Source: UBA4732 sp963823075 (GTDB taxonomy: Bacteria > Planctomycetota > Planctomycetia > Gemmatales > Gemmataceae). Taken from it: a DNA stretch of 64,000 nt. Position numbers and translations under genes: made by a program. Location: assembly GCA_963823075.1 (NCBI GenBank), contig CAWGKE010000023.1, forward strand, positions 1,364,001 through 1,428,000, read 5' to 3'. The notes beneath the pieces were generated by a model. That model did not search any database. It was not told the origin of the DNA and saw nothing but the letters and a program-made list of their open reading frames with translations. Shown here one piece after another: positions 18,177 to 27,530 of this stretch. The first letter of the stretch is position 1. Every line of letters starts with the position of its first letter.

Positions 18177-18989
18177 ATGGCGGATCGAGCGGACGAAGCG
18201 AAACCGGACGTGGCGGCGCAGCTGCGGCGCCATCTGGAGAGCCTGCGCGCCGCCGGCGTGGAGTGGCTGCCGGCCCGGGTCGCGCTCCCGGCGACGACGG
18301 CGCGGGAGGAGCCGGCGGCCCCGTCGGCCGTCGCCAAACCGCTGTTCGACGAGGGGCCGCCGCCTCAGGTTGGGGCATGGTCTCAGACCATGCCCCAACC
18401 GGGGGCGTCCGCGGAGGACCGGCGGCGGGAGCTGACGGTGCTGGCCAAGCAGGTGAGCGGCTGCGTGCGGTGCAAGGAGCTGGCCTCGACGCGGACGCAG
18501 ACGGTGTTCGGCGTCGGCCGGATCGACCCGGACGTCTGCTTCGTCGGCGAGGCGCCGGGGGCCGACGAGGACGCCCAGGGCGAGCCGTTCGTCGGCAAGG
18601 CGGGCCAGCTGCTCACGCGCATCATCGAGGCGATGGGCTTGAAGCGTGAAGACGTTTACATATGCAATATCTTGCGTTGCCGCCCGCCGGGCAACCGCCA
18701 GCCGCTGCCGGACGAGGCGGCCCACTGCCGCGAGTGGCTGGAGAAGACGCTGGAGCTGGTGCGGCCGCGGTTCCTGTGCGCGCTGGGGGCGTCGGCGGTG
18801 AAGTATCTGGTGGGGAACAGCACGGGCATCACGCGGCTGCGCGGCAAGTTCCTCGACTACCGCGGCACGCCGGTGATGTGTACTTTTCACCCCTCGTATC
18901 TCCTTCGAGACCCGACGAAGAAGAAAGAGGTGTGGGAGGACATGAAGACGCTGCTGACGCGGATGGGACGGCCGATTCCGCAGCGGTGA
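18177..18989 (+). CDS. Family 4 uracil-DNA glycosylase, iron-sulfur type
   Basis: A 270-residue base-excision repair enzyme that removes uracil from DNA. The catalytic domain starts near residue 80 with the cluster cysteines CVRC (CVRCKELA) and has GEAPGADED, FVGKAGQLL, the second cysteine region ICNILRCRPPGNR and the FHPSYLLR motif. The first 80 residues form a charged, Pro/Ala-rich extension. Within that extension a perfect 33-base palindrome (18368-18400) is translated in frame as VGAWSQTMPQPG. ATG 18177 is the first start in frame that avoids the upstream repeat; no strong ribosome site is seen. Confidence 0.92.
   Translation: MADRADEAKPDVAAQLRRHLESLRAAGVEWLPARVALPATTAREEPAAPSAVAKPLFDEGPPPQVGAWSQTMPQPGASAEDRRRELTVLAKQVSGCVRCKELASTRTQTVFGVGRIDPDVCFVGEAPGADEDAQGEPFVGKAGQLLTRIIEAMGLKREDVYICNILRCRPPGNRQPLPDEAAHCREWLEKTLELVRPRFLCALGASAVKYLVGNSTGITRLRGKFLDYRGTPVMCTFHPSYLLRDPTKKKEVWEDMKTLLTRMGRPIPQR
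18368..18400. repeat. Perfect palindrome inside the uracil-DNA glycosylase gene
   Basis: Sixteen-base arms (GGTTGGGGCATGGTCT and complement) around a single C. It is translated in frame in the non-conserved N-terminal extension, between residues about 65 and 75, and keeps the frame open. This looks like a repeat tolerated inside coding sequence because it falls in a linker. Confidence 0.9.
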
Positions 18990-19083
18990 ATGGGCCGGCG
19001 CGGGCGTTTCTGTCCGTGGAACTGTTTATGGATCAAGCGCCCGTTACCTAATTCAGTACCCAATTAACGGGGTAGTACCCAAT

Positions 19084-20139
19084 TCACGGCGCCGTCTTAC
19101 GCCAGAGGGCGCTCCGGCCGCGGCCCAAACACGCCGCCTTCCCGGCTGCTTTCAGGTCCTTGAGGACGCGGCGGATCATGTCGAGGCTGACCCCCGGACA
19201 CTCTCGCTGAAGGTCGGCGACCGAGAAGCTTCCCGTCGCCCGCTGGACGGCGGCCGCCACCATAGCTCGTTTCTCGCCGCGGGGGGAAGCCGTCTCCCCA
19301 ACGCGCCGCTCGAACTCCTTGTACGCCTCGATCAGCGTGTAAAGCAAGTAGTTGATGTAGGTCCACGGATCGTGCTTTCCCTCATGCCATCCCTGCGAAC
19401 TGATCTTCAGCGTCTCGTAGTAGCGTTCCTTGTTCTGTTCGATGAGCCGCTCCAGACTGATGTAACGTCCCACCTCAAGCCCCAGGTGGTAACACTGGAG
19501 CAGCAAAAGGAGCCGGGAAACGCGGCCGTTGCCGTCGCGGAACGGATGGATGCAAAGGAAGTCCAAGTTGAACGCGCCCACGGCGATCAGCGGGTGGACC
19601 GTGCGCGCCTTGAGGACGTCGTGCCAGCGTTCCACCAGCTCGCGCATGCAGGCCGGCGTATCGGCGGCCCGCACCGTCCGAAAACGCACCGTCCGGCGGC
19701 CGTCGGGAAATACCTCAACAATGTCGCTCTCTTTCTCCTTGTATTCGCCCGCATCGCCCACGCCGCCGCGAGAAACGGCGTGCAACCGGCGTATCGTTTC
19801 CACGGAGACGGACAGAGCGCTCCCCCGTGTGTGGATCAGGTCCAGCGCTTTGCGATAGCCGCGAACTTCCTCTTCGTCACGATCTCGCAGCAGCGCCTTA
19901 CCGAAAACCACCGTGCCGACGCGCGCCGGCTCTACCTCCACGCCCTCGATGCGGTTGGACGACACCGCGCTTTCGATCAGTGCGTGTTCGCGCAGCATCT
20001 TGAGTTTCTGCGGCGATTGCCGGGTGAACAACTCCTGCTTGCCGCGCGCCTCGCCAAGGTCGGCCAGGTACCACGAAGTCGCCGCGGGGACGGTCTTCGG
20101 CGGCGTTTCAAACTGCCGCAGGGTCATCATGTCGTTCAA
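19084..20139 (-). CDS. Fic/DOC family protein with N-terminal inhibitory helix
   Basis: A 351-residue Fic protein. The active motif is HPFRDGNGR near residues 213-221, fully conserved (His, Phe, Asp/Gly/Asn/Gly, Arg), so AMP transfer from ATP to a hydroxyl side chain is expected. The N-terminal (S/T)xxxE(G/N) inhibitory motif is SSNRIEG near residues 59-65, which marks a class II, self-inhibited enzyme. The C-terminal 70 residues resemble a winged helix (VADLQRECPGVSLDMIRRVL), giving a possible DNA-binding part. It lies 94 bases downstream of the Ser/Thr kinase-receiver gene on the same strand. The target is unknown; no antitoxin gene is adjacent, in keeping with in-cis inhibition. Confidence 0.93.
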   Translation of the reverse strand: MNDMMTLRQFETPPKTVPAATSWYLADLGEARGKQELFTRQSPQKLKMLREHALIESAVSSNRIEGVEVEPARVGTVVFGKALLRDRDEEEVRGYRKALDLIHTRGSALSVSVETIRRLHAVSRGGVGDAGEYKEKESDIVEVFPDGRRTVRFRTVRAADTPACMRELVERWHDVLKARTVHPLIAVGAFNLDFLCIHPFRDGNGRVSRLLLLLQCYHLGLEVGRYISLERLIEQNKERYYETLKISSQGWHEGKHDPWTYINYLLYTLIEAYKEFERRVGETASPRGEKRAMVAAAVQRATGSFSVADLQRECPGVSLDMIRRVLKDLKAAGKAACLGRGRSALWRKTAP

Positions 20140-20233
20140 CCATCGGGTTTACGGAACGACGGCGGCAAGCGCTTCTTGCCTCTGCGCCCGGGCGCCCACG
20201 CTCTACGCGGATGCCAGGGCGGAAGGGAGAACC

Positions 20234-21677
20234 TCACGCCGGCAGCAGCTCCTCCAGCTTGCGCTTCAGCGCCTTCATCGTCACGCCGGGGTCGATCGAG
20301 CAGGGCCGTGTTCGGACGCGAACGCACATGCTTGGCCCAATCGGCCTGCTCCTGGCCGAGGATGAGGATGCCCGCGCAGGAGAATTGCTTCCGCCCGGCC
20401 TCGTCGATGACGTGCTCGAAAACCAGGCGGCCGTCCTCGCCGGTCGTCCGGGCGTCCACGATCAGCGCGTCGAAGGGCTGCTGGCGAAAACGGTCCAGGG
20501 CGCGCTGCGGGTCCGCCGCGATCAGCACGCGGTAGCCCTGCTCCTTGAACCGGTCGCGCAGGGCGTCCTGCAGCCGCTCGTCGCTCTCGACCACGAACAG
20601 CGACCGTCCCGCCGTCCCGCCGCCGCCAGCCGGCGCGCCCGTCGCCTTGCCCTCCACTTCGCGCCGGGCCGCCCGGATCGCGTCCAGCAGCTGCGACGGC
20701 GTCTGGTAGCGCTGCTCGGGCGACCGCGCCGTCATCGTCTCGTACAGCTGGAACACCGACGCCGGCGCCTGCACCTCGTCGCGAGGCAGCACCGGCAGGT
20801 CGTCGAAACGCTGCTTCCGCATCCGGGCGTGCTTGTCGCGCGTCATCGCCAGCGGCGGCCGGCCTGTCAGCATTTCGTATAAAACGCATCCCAAAAAGAA
20901 GATGTCGCTGCGCACGTCGCCGGACTTCACGTTGGTAGCCCGCTCCAGGCCGGCGTAATCGACGGTGCGGTCCACCTTGTCCTTGCCCTTGGCGTCCTTC
21001 TCCAGCATCGCGAAGAACTGGGCCAGGCCGAAGTCCACCAGCTTGGCGCCGCCCGAGCTGGAGATCAGCAGGTTCGTCAGCTTGACGTCCCGATGCGTCA
21101 CGCCGCGCGAGTAGGCGTAGGCCAGGCCGGAGGCCGCGTCCTCCAGGATGCGCAGCGCCTCGGCCGGCGTCAGCTTTTTGCGGATTTGCAGGATCTCGCG
21201 AAGGTTGCCGCCCTCCACGAACTCCATCACGAGGAAATACTGCTTGGTCGTCGGGTCCTGGCTCATCGTCAGCACTTCGACGATGTTGGGGTGCTTGAGC
21301 GTCTGACCGACGCGGCCCTCGCGGATGAACAGGTCGATGCGCTGCTGGTCCTCGCTCCAGCGCTTGCGCAGCACCTTGATGGCCACGATCCGGCCGTCGC
21401 GGGGGTCGTCGGCGCGGAAGACGCGGCCGAAGCTGCCCGACGCCACCTTGTAGAGGATGCGGTAGCCGCCGAGGAAATAACCGGCGTCGTCGCCGGCCAG
21501 GAGCTTGGCGCTCTGCCAGGGCGTCAGCCAGCCCCGCCGCTCCAGGCCGCGGAGCAACGCGATCAGGTCCGGCGGCTTGCCCCCGAACTCGTCGAGGGTC
21601 TCCTCGAGCTGCGCGTCCGTGATGAGACCGACCTTGACGGCGAGACGGCCCAGCGCGAGGGGGTCCTGGATTTCCAT
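20234..21677 (-). CDS. Ser/Thr protein kinase fused to a receiver-like domain, one frameshift
   Basis: About 480 residues. An N-terminal helical domain (LGRLAVKVGLITDAQLEETL) is followed by the kinase domain (about 70-330): Gly loop VASGSFGRVF, Lys in VAIKVLRK, catalytic HRDVKLTN, DFGLAQF, and LGCVLYEMLTGRPPL. The C-terminal domain (about 350-475) has a receiver course, VVESDE, then DALIVDARTTGEDG with a possible phosphoacceptor Asp, but the Lys motif is not clear. Near 20288-20291 a run of four bases read as C on the coding strand should be three; this restores DRPGVTMKALKRKLEELLPA and TGA at 20236-20234. The gene is followed by the Fic gene, perhaps as one unit. No membrane helix is seen, so the kinase is cytoplasmic. 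Confidence 0.88.
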
Positions 21678-21720
21678 GATGGTCCTGTGAGATAACCGCC
21701 TTCAAGACGCGTTCCTCGGC

Positions 21721-21764
21721 CCCCCCCGAACCCCTCTCCGGCTTCGGGGGAGAGGGGTTGGGGT
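21721..21764. repeat. G/C-rich inverted repeat
   Basis: CCCCGAACCCCTCTCCGGCT is mirrored by GGGGGAGAGGGGTTGGGG across a short loop. It lies about 45 bases upstream of the kinase-receiver start, in the 329-base gap between two divergent genes. Not seen elsewhere in the window in the same form. Confidence 0.7.
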
Positions 21765-21848
21765 GAGGGGGCGGAGGCCGTTCCCCATTCTACCCGGTCT
21801 GCCGGCCGTGCCAAGCGCGTCTGCGAACCGGCGGTAGGGTCTTCGCCT

Positions 21849-21887
21849 GTCCCATGCGTTCTATAGGGCCTATACGACGCATGGGAC
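21849..21887. repeat. Near-palindrome related to the 47.8 kb palindrome
   Basis: GTCCCATGCGT ... ACGCATGGGAC with a centre TATAGGGCCTATA. The ends and the TATAGG centre recall the 58-base palindrome at 47801-47858, suggesting a common family. It is 120 bases upstream of the lipoprotein GTG start. The surrounding bases show no gene. Confidence 0.6.
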
Positions 21888-22006
21888 TAAATGGGACGAA
21901 CGGAACGCTTCCCGGCCTGCCGGGCGGTGCTTTGCCCTTGCCGCCGGCGCGACGGGAGGTTATACCCCCCGTCCCGCAAAGAGCCAGGTGTCAGGGGAGG
22001 AAGCCG

Positions 22007-22820
22007 GTGGACGCACACAACAGACGACGACGTTCGGCCGGGCGCGGCCTGCTGACGTTCGCCCTGGCCGCGGCCTGCCTGGGTTCGGTCGGCTGCGGCA
22101 CGTTCTGGGACGACGTAACGCGCCGCGATTTCAGCTTCAACCGACTCTTCGCCCATCCCGATCCGCTCGTGGTGCTGCGCGACAGCCAGGACCCGGACGA
22201 CCGCGCCCGGGCCATGCGGGCGCTGCGCGAGCCGTTGCAGTACGGCGGCGACCAGCACGATCAGGACGTGGTCGTGTCGGTGCTGACGACGGCCGCGACG
22301 AGCGACCGCCAGATCGTCTGCCGGCTGGCGGCCGTCTCCGCGCTGCGGCATTTCAAGGATCCGCGGGCCGTCGAGGGCCTCAAGGAAGCCTACTACCGCG
22401 CCGGCAACGTCAACCCGGAGACGGCGACCATCCTGCGCTGCCAGGCGCTCGACGCGCTGGGGGCGACGGGCCAGCCGGGCGCGGTCGAGCTGCTGGTCAA
22501 GGTGGTGAAGGAGCCGCCGGTCGAAGGGGCGACAGAGGACAAGCAGGCCAAGATGGACGAGCGCATCGCCGCCGCCCGCGCTGGGCCGCTTCAAGGAGTA
22601 CCAGGCCACCGAGGCCCTGGCCGACGTGCTGCGGACCGATCAGGACGTGGCCCTGCGCAACCGAGCCACGGAATCGCTGCGCACTATCACCGGCAAGGAG
22701 CTGCCCGCGGACTACGAGGCGTGGGCGGACTTCCTGAACAAGCCGGAGGGCCGCGACGCCGTCGTCAAGGAGAACTCCTCGGGCGGGTGGATCAACCTGG
22801 CGGGGTGGTGGCAGAAGTAA
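22007..22820 (+). CDS. HEAT-repeat lipoprotein, one frameshift
   Basis: About 271 residues. The start is GTG 22007 with GGGAGG seven bases upstream. A lipoprotein signal follows an Arg-rich N-terminus: LAAACLGSVGC, with the lipid-modified Cys near residue 27. The mature part has HEAT-like helix pairs (DPDDRARAMRALREP, RLAAVSALRHFKDPRAVEGL, CQALDALGATGQPGAVELL, RNRATESLRTITG). Near 22577 one C too many in GCCGCCCGCG breaks the frame; removal gives AAALGRFKEYQATEAL and the reading ends at TAA 22818-22820. HEAT arrays usually bind proteins; the partner is unknown. Convergent with the mocA gene 32 bases away. Confidence 0.78.
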
Positions 22821-22852
22821 CGAGAACGGGGTACTGAAAAGCGGAAAGGCCG

Positions 22853-23491
22853 TTACGGCGGGAAAGCAGGTCCGCCATCTCGCTTCCCCGACCATGACCG
22901 CAAGAAATGGTCGTAATCCTCCGGCGTGTCCAGGTCGCACAGCACCGCCTCGCTCCCCGCCGGCACTTCCGCAATATCTCCGACATGCGACCGCAAATAG
23001 GAGTTTATGCCCTGTCCATCGGGCAGCGCCCCAACACCGGCGACGTGGCGCCAGGCGATCAGCGTCGGGTGGCCGCGGCGCCCCTCATGCACCGGAATCA
23101 GGATGGACCGGGATCGCCGATCGGCATAAGCCGCGCACAGCCGCCGCACCACGTCCACGTCCAGCGTGGGGTGATCCGCCGGCGCCAGAAACCAGGCGTC
23201 GTCCGGACGCGGATGAAAGCGCTTCTCCAGATAGCGTAAACCGTGTTCCACGGTCGCCCGCATGTCGGCCGTGGCTTCCACCAGGCGGAGGACGTCCGCG
23301 CCGGCCGCTTCGGCCAGGGGCGCCAGCGCGGGGTCGTGCGGCCCGGCGACCACCAGCACCTCATCCACGCCGCCCTGTCGCAATGCGACAACGACGTGTT
23401 CCAGCACGGTGCGCCCGCCCAGCGGCAGCGACAGCTTCGGCCGGCCCATGCGCGAAGCCCGGCCGGCGGCGGGGACGACGGCGAAGATCAT
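22853..23491 (-). CDS. mocA: MocA-like molybdenum cofactor nucleotidyltransferase
   Basis: A 212-residue NTP transferase with the MobA/MocA fold. The nucleotide-binding motif is PAAGRASRMGRPKLSLPLGG (residues 7-26) and the metal-binding Asp is in LAPADHPTLD; the RRGHPTLI segment is typical of MocA, which adds CMP to the molybdopterin cofactor. Its ATG overlaps the stop of xdhC by four bases (ATGA). It is the last gene of an operon for a molybdenum hydroxylase, so production of molybdopterin cytosine dinucleotide for the enzyme two genes upstream is the natural reading. Base preference of the nucleotide (C or G) cannot be told from sequence alone. Confidence 0.88.
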   Translation of the reverse strand: MIFAVVPAAGRASRMGRPKLSLPLGGRTVLEHVVVALRQGGVDEVLVVAGPHDPALAPLAEAAGADVLRLVEATADMRATVEHGLRYLEKRFHPRPDDAWFLAPADHPTLDVDVVRRLCAAYADRRSRSILIPVHEGRRGHPTLIAWRHVAGVGALPDGQGINSYLRSHVGDIAEVPAGSEAVLCDLDTPEDYDHFLRSWSGKRDGGPAFPP

Positions 23492-24558
23492 GGCGCCGCC
23501 CTCCGCGCCGCGTCGGGGCCGAGATTGCGGCAGGCGATCAGCTCCGCGACGATGCTCACCGCGATTTCCGGCACCGTCTGCGAGCCGATGTCCAGGCCCA
23601 GCGGCGCGTGGACCCGGGCCAGCGCCTCCGCCGGGACGCCGCGGGCGATGATGTCTTCAAAGATCAATTTTATCTTCCGACGGCTGCCGATCATGCCGAC
23701 GTAACCGCACGCCGACGGCGCCAGCCGGTACAGGGCCTCCTCGTCGTGGCGGTGGCCGCGCGTCAGGATCAGGGCGTACACGTCCGGCGTCAGCGACGGC
23801 GCCAGGTCGGCCAGGGTCGGGCCGACGTCGCCGACGATGCGGCGGCTGGCGGTCGGGAAGCGCTCCGGCGTGACGTACTGCTCCCGGTCGTCGAGCACCC
23901 AGATCGCAAATCCGACCTCGGCGGCGAGGCGGGCCGTCGCCTGGCCGACGTGGCCGCCGCCGATCAGGAAGAGCGTGACGCGCGGCAGGGTCGGGAGGTA
24001 GGCGACGCCCTGCCGCGTTGTGGGCCGCGGCCGATCCGACAACGGCGCCGGCTGGACGGAGTCTGGCGCGGGCCGATCCGCGAGCCGGGCCGCGAGGGCG
24101 CCGTCGGCGTCGAAAAGATAGCGGTCGCCGGCGGACAGGCCGGCGGCGTCGGCCACCACGACGGCCTCGGTAAAGCCGAGGCCCCGTTCGGCGAGGCCGT
24201 GCAAATGGCGGTAGTAGTCGGCGGCCGGCTCAGTGGCGCCGGCGGGCAGTGGGTGCATGAGGATGGTCATGCGGCCGCCGCAAATCAAACCGTCGTCCCA
24301 TCCGTGGATGTCGTCGAGATGAAATGTCCGCACTTCCGCACAGCCGTCCCCGACATGGAGGGCCTGGAGCGCTCGCTGCTTCACTTCCGCCTCGACGCAG
24401 CCGCCGCCGAGCGTGCCAACCTGGCCGCCGTCCGGCCAGACGAGCAGGGCTGCGCCCGGCTTCTGCGGCGTCGAGCCGCGCGTCTCGACCACGGCGCACC
24501 AGACGCACGGCCGTCGGCGTTCCAGGGCGGCGACGACCTCGGCCAGCAGCTCACGCAT
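23488..24558 (-). CDS. xdhC: XdhC family molybdenum hydroxylase maturation factor
   Basis: A 356-residue protein with the two usual parts: the N-terminal XdhC/CoxI domain (TRGSTPQKPGAALLVW, GTLGGGCVEAEV with the conserved Cys, residues 26-60) and the C-terminal Rossmann domain (LFLIGGGHVGQATARLA, then VLTRGHRHDEEAL-like and YVGMIGSRRK). XdhC binds the molybdenum cofactor, helps its sulfuration and inserts it into the hydroxylase. Its ATG overlaps the stop of the Mo-subunit gene by eight bases and its own stop overlaps mocA by four, so all are translated as a chain. Confidence 0.93.
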   Translation of the reverse strand: MRELLAEVVAALERRRPCVWCAVVETRGSTPQKPGAALLVWPDGGQVGTLGGGCVEAEVKQRALQALHVGDGCAEVRTFHLDDIHGWDDGLICGGRMTILMHPLPAGATEPAADYYRHLHGLAERGLGFTEAVVVADAAGLSAGDRYLFDADGALAARLADRPAPDSVQPAPLSDRPRPTTRQGVAYLPTLPRVTLFLIGGGHVGQATARLAAEVGFAIWVLDDREQYVTPERFPTASRRIVGDVGPTLADLAPSLTPDVYALILTRGHRHDEEALYRLAPSACGYVGMIGSRRKIKLIFEDIIARGVPAEALARVHAPLGLDIGSQTVPEIAVSIVAELIACRNLGPDAARRAAP

Positions 24559-26692
24559 GGGAGAAGTCCATCGGCAGCGACCGCAGCCGGACGCCGGTCG
24601 CCTGGAAGACGGCGTTGCCGACCGCCGGGCGCCGTCGCAATCAGCGGCGTCTCGCCGGCCCCCGCCGACGGCACGTCCTTGCGGTTCACCAGCACGACCT
24701 CCAGAACCGCCGGGGCGTCGCGGAAGCGCGGCACGCGGTAGTCGGCGAAGGCGGCGTTGAGGACCTTGCCGTCGGCGAAGTCGATTTGCTCGAAAAGCGC
24801 TCCGCCGAGGGCCATGATCGCGCCGCCCTCGATCTGGTTCTTGAGGTGGTCGGGATTCAGCACCGCCCCGCAATCGAAGGCCGACACCAGCCGCTGCACC
24901 TGAATCCGCCCGCGCTCGCGGTCCACGGAGACTTCCGCGCAGGTCGCCACGTAGCTGCCCTTCTCCGTCGCGGCGGCGATGCCGAAACCGCGTCCGGCGG
25001 CGGCCGTCGCCTTGCCCCAGCCGAACTTGTCCGCCGCCGCTTCCAGGACCGCGCGGAGTCGGTCGTCCTTGAGGTTCTTCAGGCGGAAGGCCAGCGGGTC
25101 CATCCCGATCGCCTGTGCCAGATCGTCCATGTGCGATTCGCGGACGAAAGCGTTGGCCGTCGCCGCCAGGCCGCGGTACGACCCCTGGCGCAGCGGCGAA
25201 TCGGCCGAGTGGAACTGGGTGCGCCGGTTGGCCACGTCGTAGGGCGTCGCCAGGGCCGACGCGCCGGAGTTGTAGTTGTGGCACTCCCAGGCAGTGAGCG
25301 TGCCGTCCTTCGTGGCCCCGCCCCTTACGTCGATGACGCCGGCCGGCCGGAAGTAGGCCCAGGTGAATTCTTCCTTGCGCGTCCACACCACCCGGACCGG
25401 CTTGCCCGCCGCCTTCGCCAGCCGCGCCGCCTCCAGCGCCGCCTCGCCGGTGTGCTTGCCGCCGTAGCCGGAACCCATGTCGGGGGCGATGACGTGGACG
25501 TTTTCGTCGGGCAGGTTGAGCGCCTTGGCCAGGTCGCCGCGCACGCCGAACGGCCGCTGCGTCCCGGTCCAGACGGTCAGCTTGCCGTCGGCCCACTCGG
25601 CGACGGCCGCCCGCGGCTCCAGCGGCGCATGAGCGATATAGGCCACCGTGTAAGTCGCTTCCAGCTTGGCGTCGGCCGCCTTCATCCCTTCCTCGACCGA
25701 GCCGCGCGTATCGGCCCCCCTGCCGAAGCCGCCGCCCCCGGCGCCGGCGTGGTCCTTGAGGTACTTGAAGAGATCCTTCGCGGACGGCTGCGGCGTCTCG
25801 CGCCATTCGGCCTGCACGGCGTCGAGGGCGTTCTCGGCCTCGCGCTCGCTCGGTGCGGCGACGCCGACGAAATCGCCGTCGTGGACCACCGTGACGCCGG
25901 GCGTCGCCTCGGCGTCGGCGGTCTTGATGGAAACCAGCGTCGCCTTGAAACTCGGCGGCCGCAGCACTTTTCCCACGAGCATCCCCGGCCGCTTCACGTC
26001 CGAGGCGTAGGAGTGCGCCCCGGTGACGAAGGTCCGGCCGCCCACCTTGGGGACCGACGTGCCGGCCGTCGTCCATTTGTCGGCCGGTGTGGTCGGGGCG
26101 TCGTCGCCGATGGTCCGCATCAGCTTCTTGCCCTTTGTCAGCTCGCCGAAGTCGAAGGACGGCTTCCCGTCCGGCCCCACGACCTTGCCGTCCTTGACGC
26201 TGAGAGACGCCCGATCGACCTTCGCCTGCTCCGCCGCCAGACCGATCAGCTCCTCGCGGGCCGCGGCGCCGACGCGGCGGAGCTGGGAGGCCATCTGCGG
26301 CGTCGTGCTGCTGCCGAACGTGCCCATGTCGTAGGGCGTCAGCGCCGTGTCCGCCATGACGAGGCGCACCCGCTCGACCGGCGCATGCAACTCCTCGGCG
26401 ACGACCTGCGTGAGCGACGTGCGGATGTTCTGGCCGATCTCCACCTTGCCGGTGTAGACGGTGACGGCGCCGTCCTCGCCGACGTGCAGCCAGGCGCCGA
26501 CCTCCTTCGGGCCGGCAGGCCCGCGCCCGGCCGCTGGCCGAAAACCTTGCCGCCGAGCAGCAGGGCGACGACGACCCCGCCGCCGGCGATGCGGAAGAAT
26601 TGCCGTCGATCCAGCTCCCAGCCGCCGGCGCCCTCGTTCAGCTCGTAGCGCTCCGGCTCGAAGAGCGATGGTACGGAGGGTGATTGGCTCAT
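24551..26692 (-). CDS. Tat-exported molybdopterin-binding aldehyde/isoquinoline oxidoreductase subunit, two frameshifts
   Basis: About 713 residues of the xanthine oxidase family, IorB-like. The N-terminus has a twin-arginine signal, DRRQFFRIAGGG (about residues 28-39), with a hydrophobic stretch after it, so the enzyme should fold in the cytoplasm and be exported. Cofactor regions include GSGYGGKHTGEAA, APLEPRAAVAEW, QGSYRGLAATANAF and the C-terminal GAGETPLIATAP with the catalytic Glu. Two single-base breaks split it: near 26519 (one C missing in GGGCCTGCC) and near 24628 (one base too many in GCCCGGCGG), after which AVGNAVFQATGVRLRSLP and TGA follow. ATGA at 26689-26692 overlaps the 2Fe-2S subunit. 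Substrate unknown. Confidence 0.88.
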
Positions 26693-27168
26693 TTCGCCGC
26701 TCCTTTCATCCGCTCCGCCGCGGACTGAACGGCCGCCACGATGCGAACGTAGGCGCCGCAGCGGCAGATGTTCTTGTCCATGAAGCGGACGATGTCTTCC
26801 CGCTTCGGCTCGGGCTGCCGGTTCAGCAGGGCCACGGCCGACATCACCATGCCCGGCGTGCAATAGCCGCACTGGAAGGCGCACTTGTCGAGGAACGCCT
26901 CCTGAACCGGATGGAGCTTATCGCCGTCCGCGAGTCCCTCGATGGTCTGGACCTTTTTGCCCTCCGCCACGTCCATGCGCGTGACGCAGGAACGGACGCG
27001 GGCGCCGTCGAGCAGGACGGTGCAGGCGCCGCACTGGCCTTCGCCGCAGCCGTACTTCGGCCCGGTCAGGCCGAGATCGTCGCGCAGGACGCCGAGCAGG
27101 CTGCGGTCGCCGTCGGCGTCGAGGGCGTGGGGCGAGCCGTTGACGTGCAGTTCCTTGACCTTCGCCAT
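26689..27168 (-). CDS. 2Fe-2S subunit of molybdenum hydroxylase
   Basis: A 159-residue protein carrying two 2Fe-2S clusters. The ferredoxin-type cluster is YGCGEGQCGACTVLLDG plus a later Cys (residues about 38-60), and the alpha-helical cluster is FQCGYCTPGM with NICRCGAY (about 98-140). The length and pattern match IorA/CoxS small subunits, which pass electrons from the Mo site. The ATG at 27168 has GGGGGAGG upstream; an in-frame longer reading lacks support. It is the first gene of the operon and its stop overlaps the Mo-subunit start. There is no FAD subunit nearby, which fits the IorAB type that delivers electrons to a membrane acceptor. Confidence 0.93.
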   Translation of the reverse strand: MAKVKELHVNGSPHALDADGDRSLLGVLRDDLGLTGPKYGCGEGQCGACTVLLDGARVRSCVTRMDVAEGKKVQTIEGLADGDKLHPVQEAFLDKCAFQCGYCTPGMVMSAVALLNRQPEPKREDIVRFMDKNICRCGAYVRIVAAVQSAAERMKGAAK

Positions 27169-27363
27169 GACCTCCCCCTTTGCGGAGCTTCGGCAGTTTT
27201 TCGGAGCGAGGCAGTCGGGAAATGAGGGCCGGCGGCGGCGCCGGTCCCCAGGGGAATGTATGCGGCGATTCATGAAAACGCAATGAGAAGGTTCGGGCGG
27301 GCGGCCGTCCGGGTGCGGCTGTCAAACGGTGGCGGATTTCGAGAGGGCCTGTGAACTTGGGGG

Positions 27364-27530
27364 GGTGCCATGCTTTCGCGGCCTGCGGAGGCCTCCTTTA
27401 TCCCCCTGGGCGTGCGGGCCGCGAAAGCATGTCGGGATCCGCCGGACGTCCCCGAAGGAACCATGCTTTCGCGGCCCACAAGCCCCGGAACGGCCTGGCC
27501 AGTCCCCGAAGGCCGCGAAAGCATGGCACC
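27364..27530. repeat. Nested inverted-repeat block with four CATGCTTTCGCGGCC copies
   Basis: Outer 21-base arms at 27364-27384 and 27510-27530 are perfect mirror copies (GGTGCCATGCTTTCGCGGCC plus one). Inner 16-base arms at 27416-27431 and 27462-27477 are also mirror copies, in the opposite order, giving four copies of the core in alternating orientation. The gap 27169-27740 between the 2Fe-2S start and the PDZ gene end holds only this block; short readings in it are low-complexity. No promoter is obvious. Confidence 0.9.

Noticed and set aside
27364..27530. Possible CRISPR array
   Set aside because: Repeat copies alternate in orientation, spacing is 30-50 bases without regularity, only four copies exist, and there are no cas genes.
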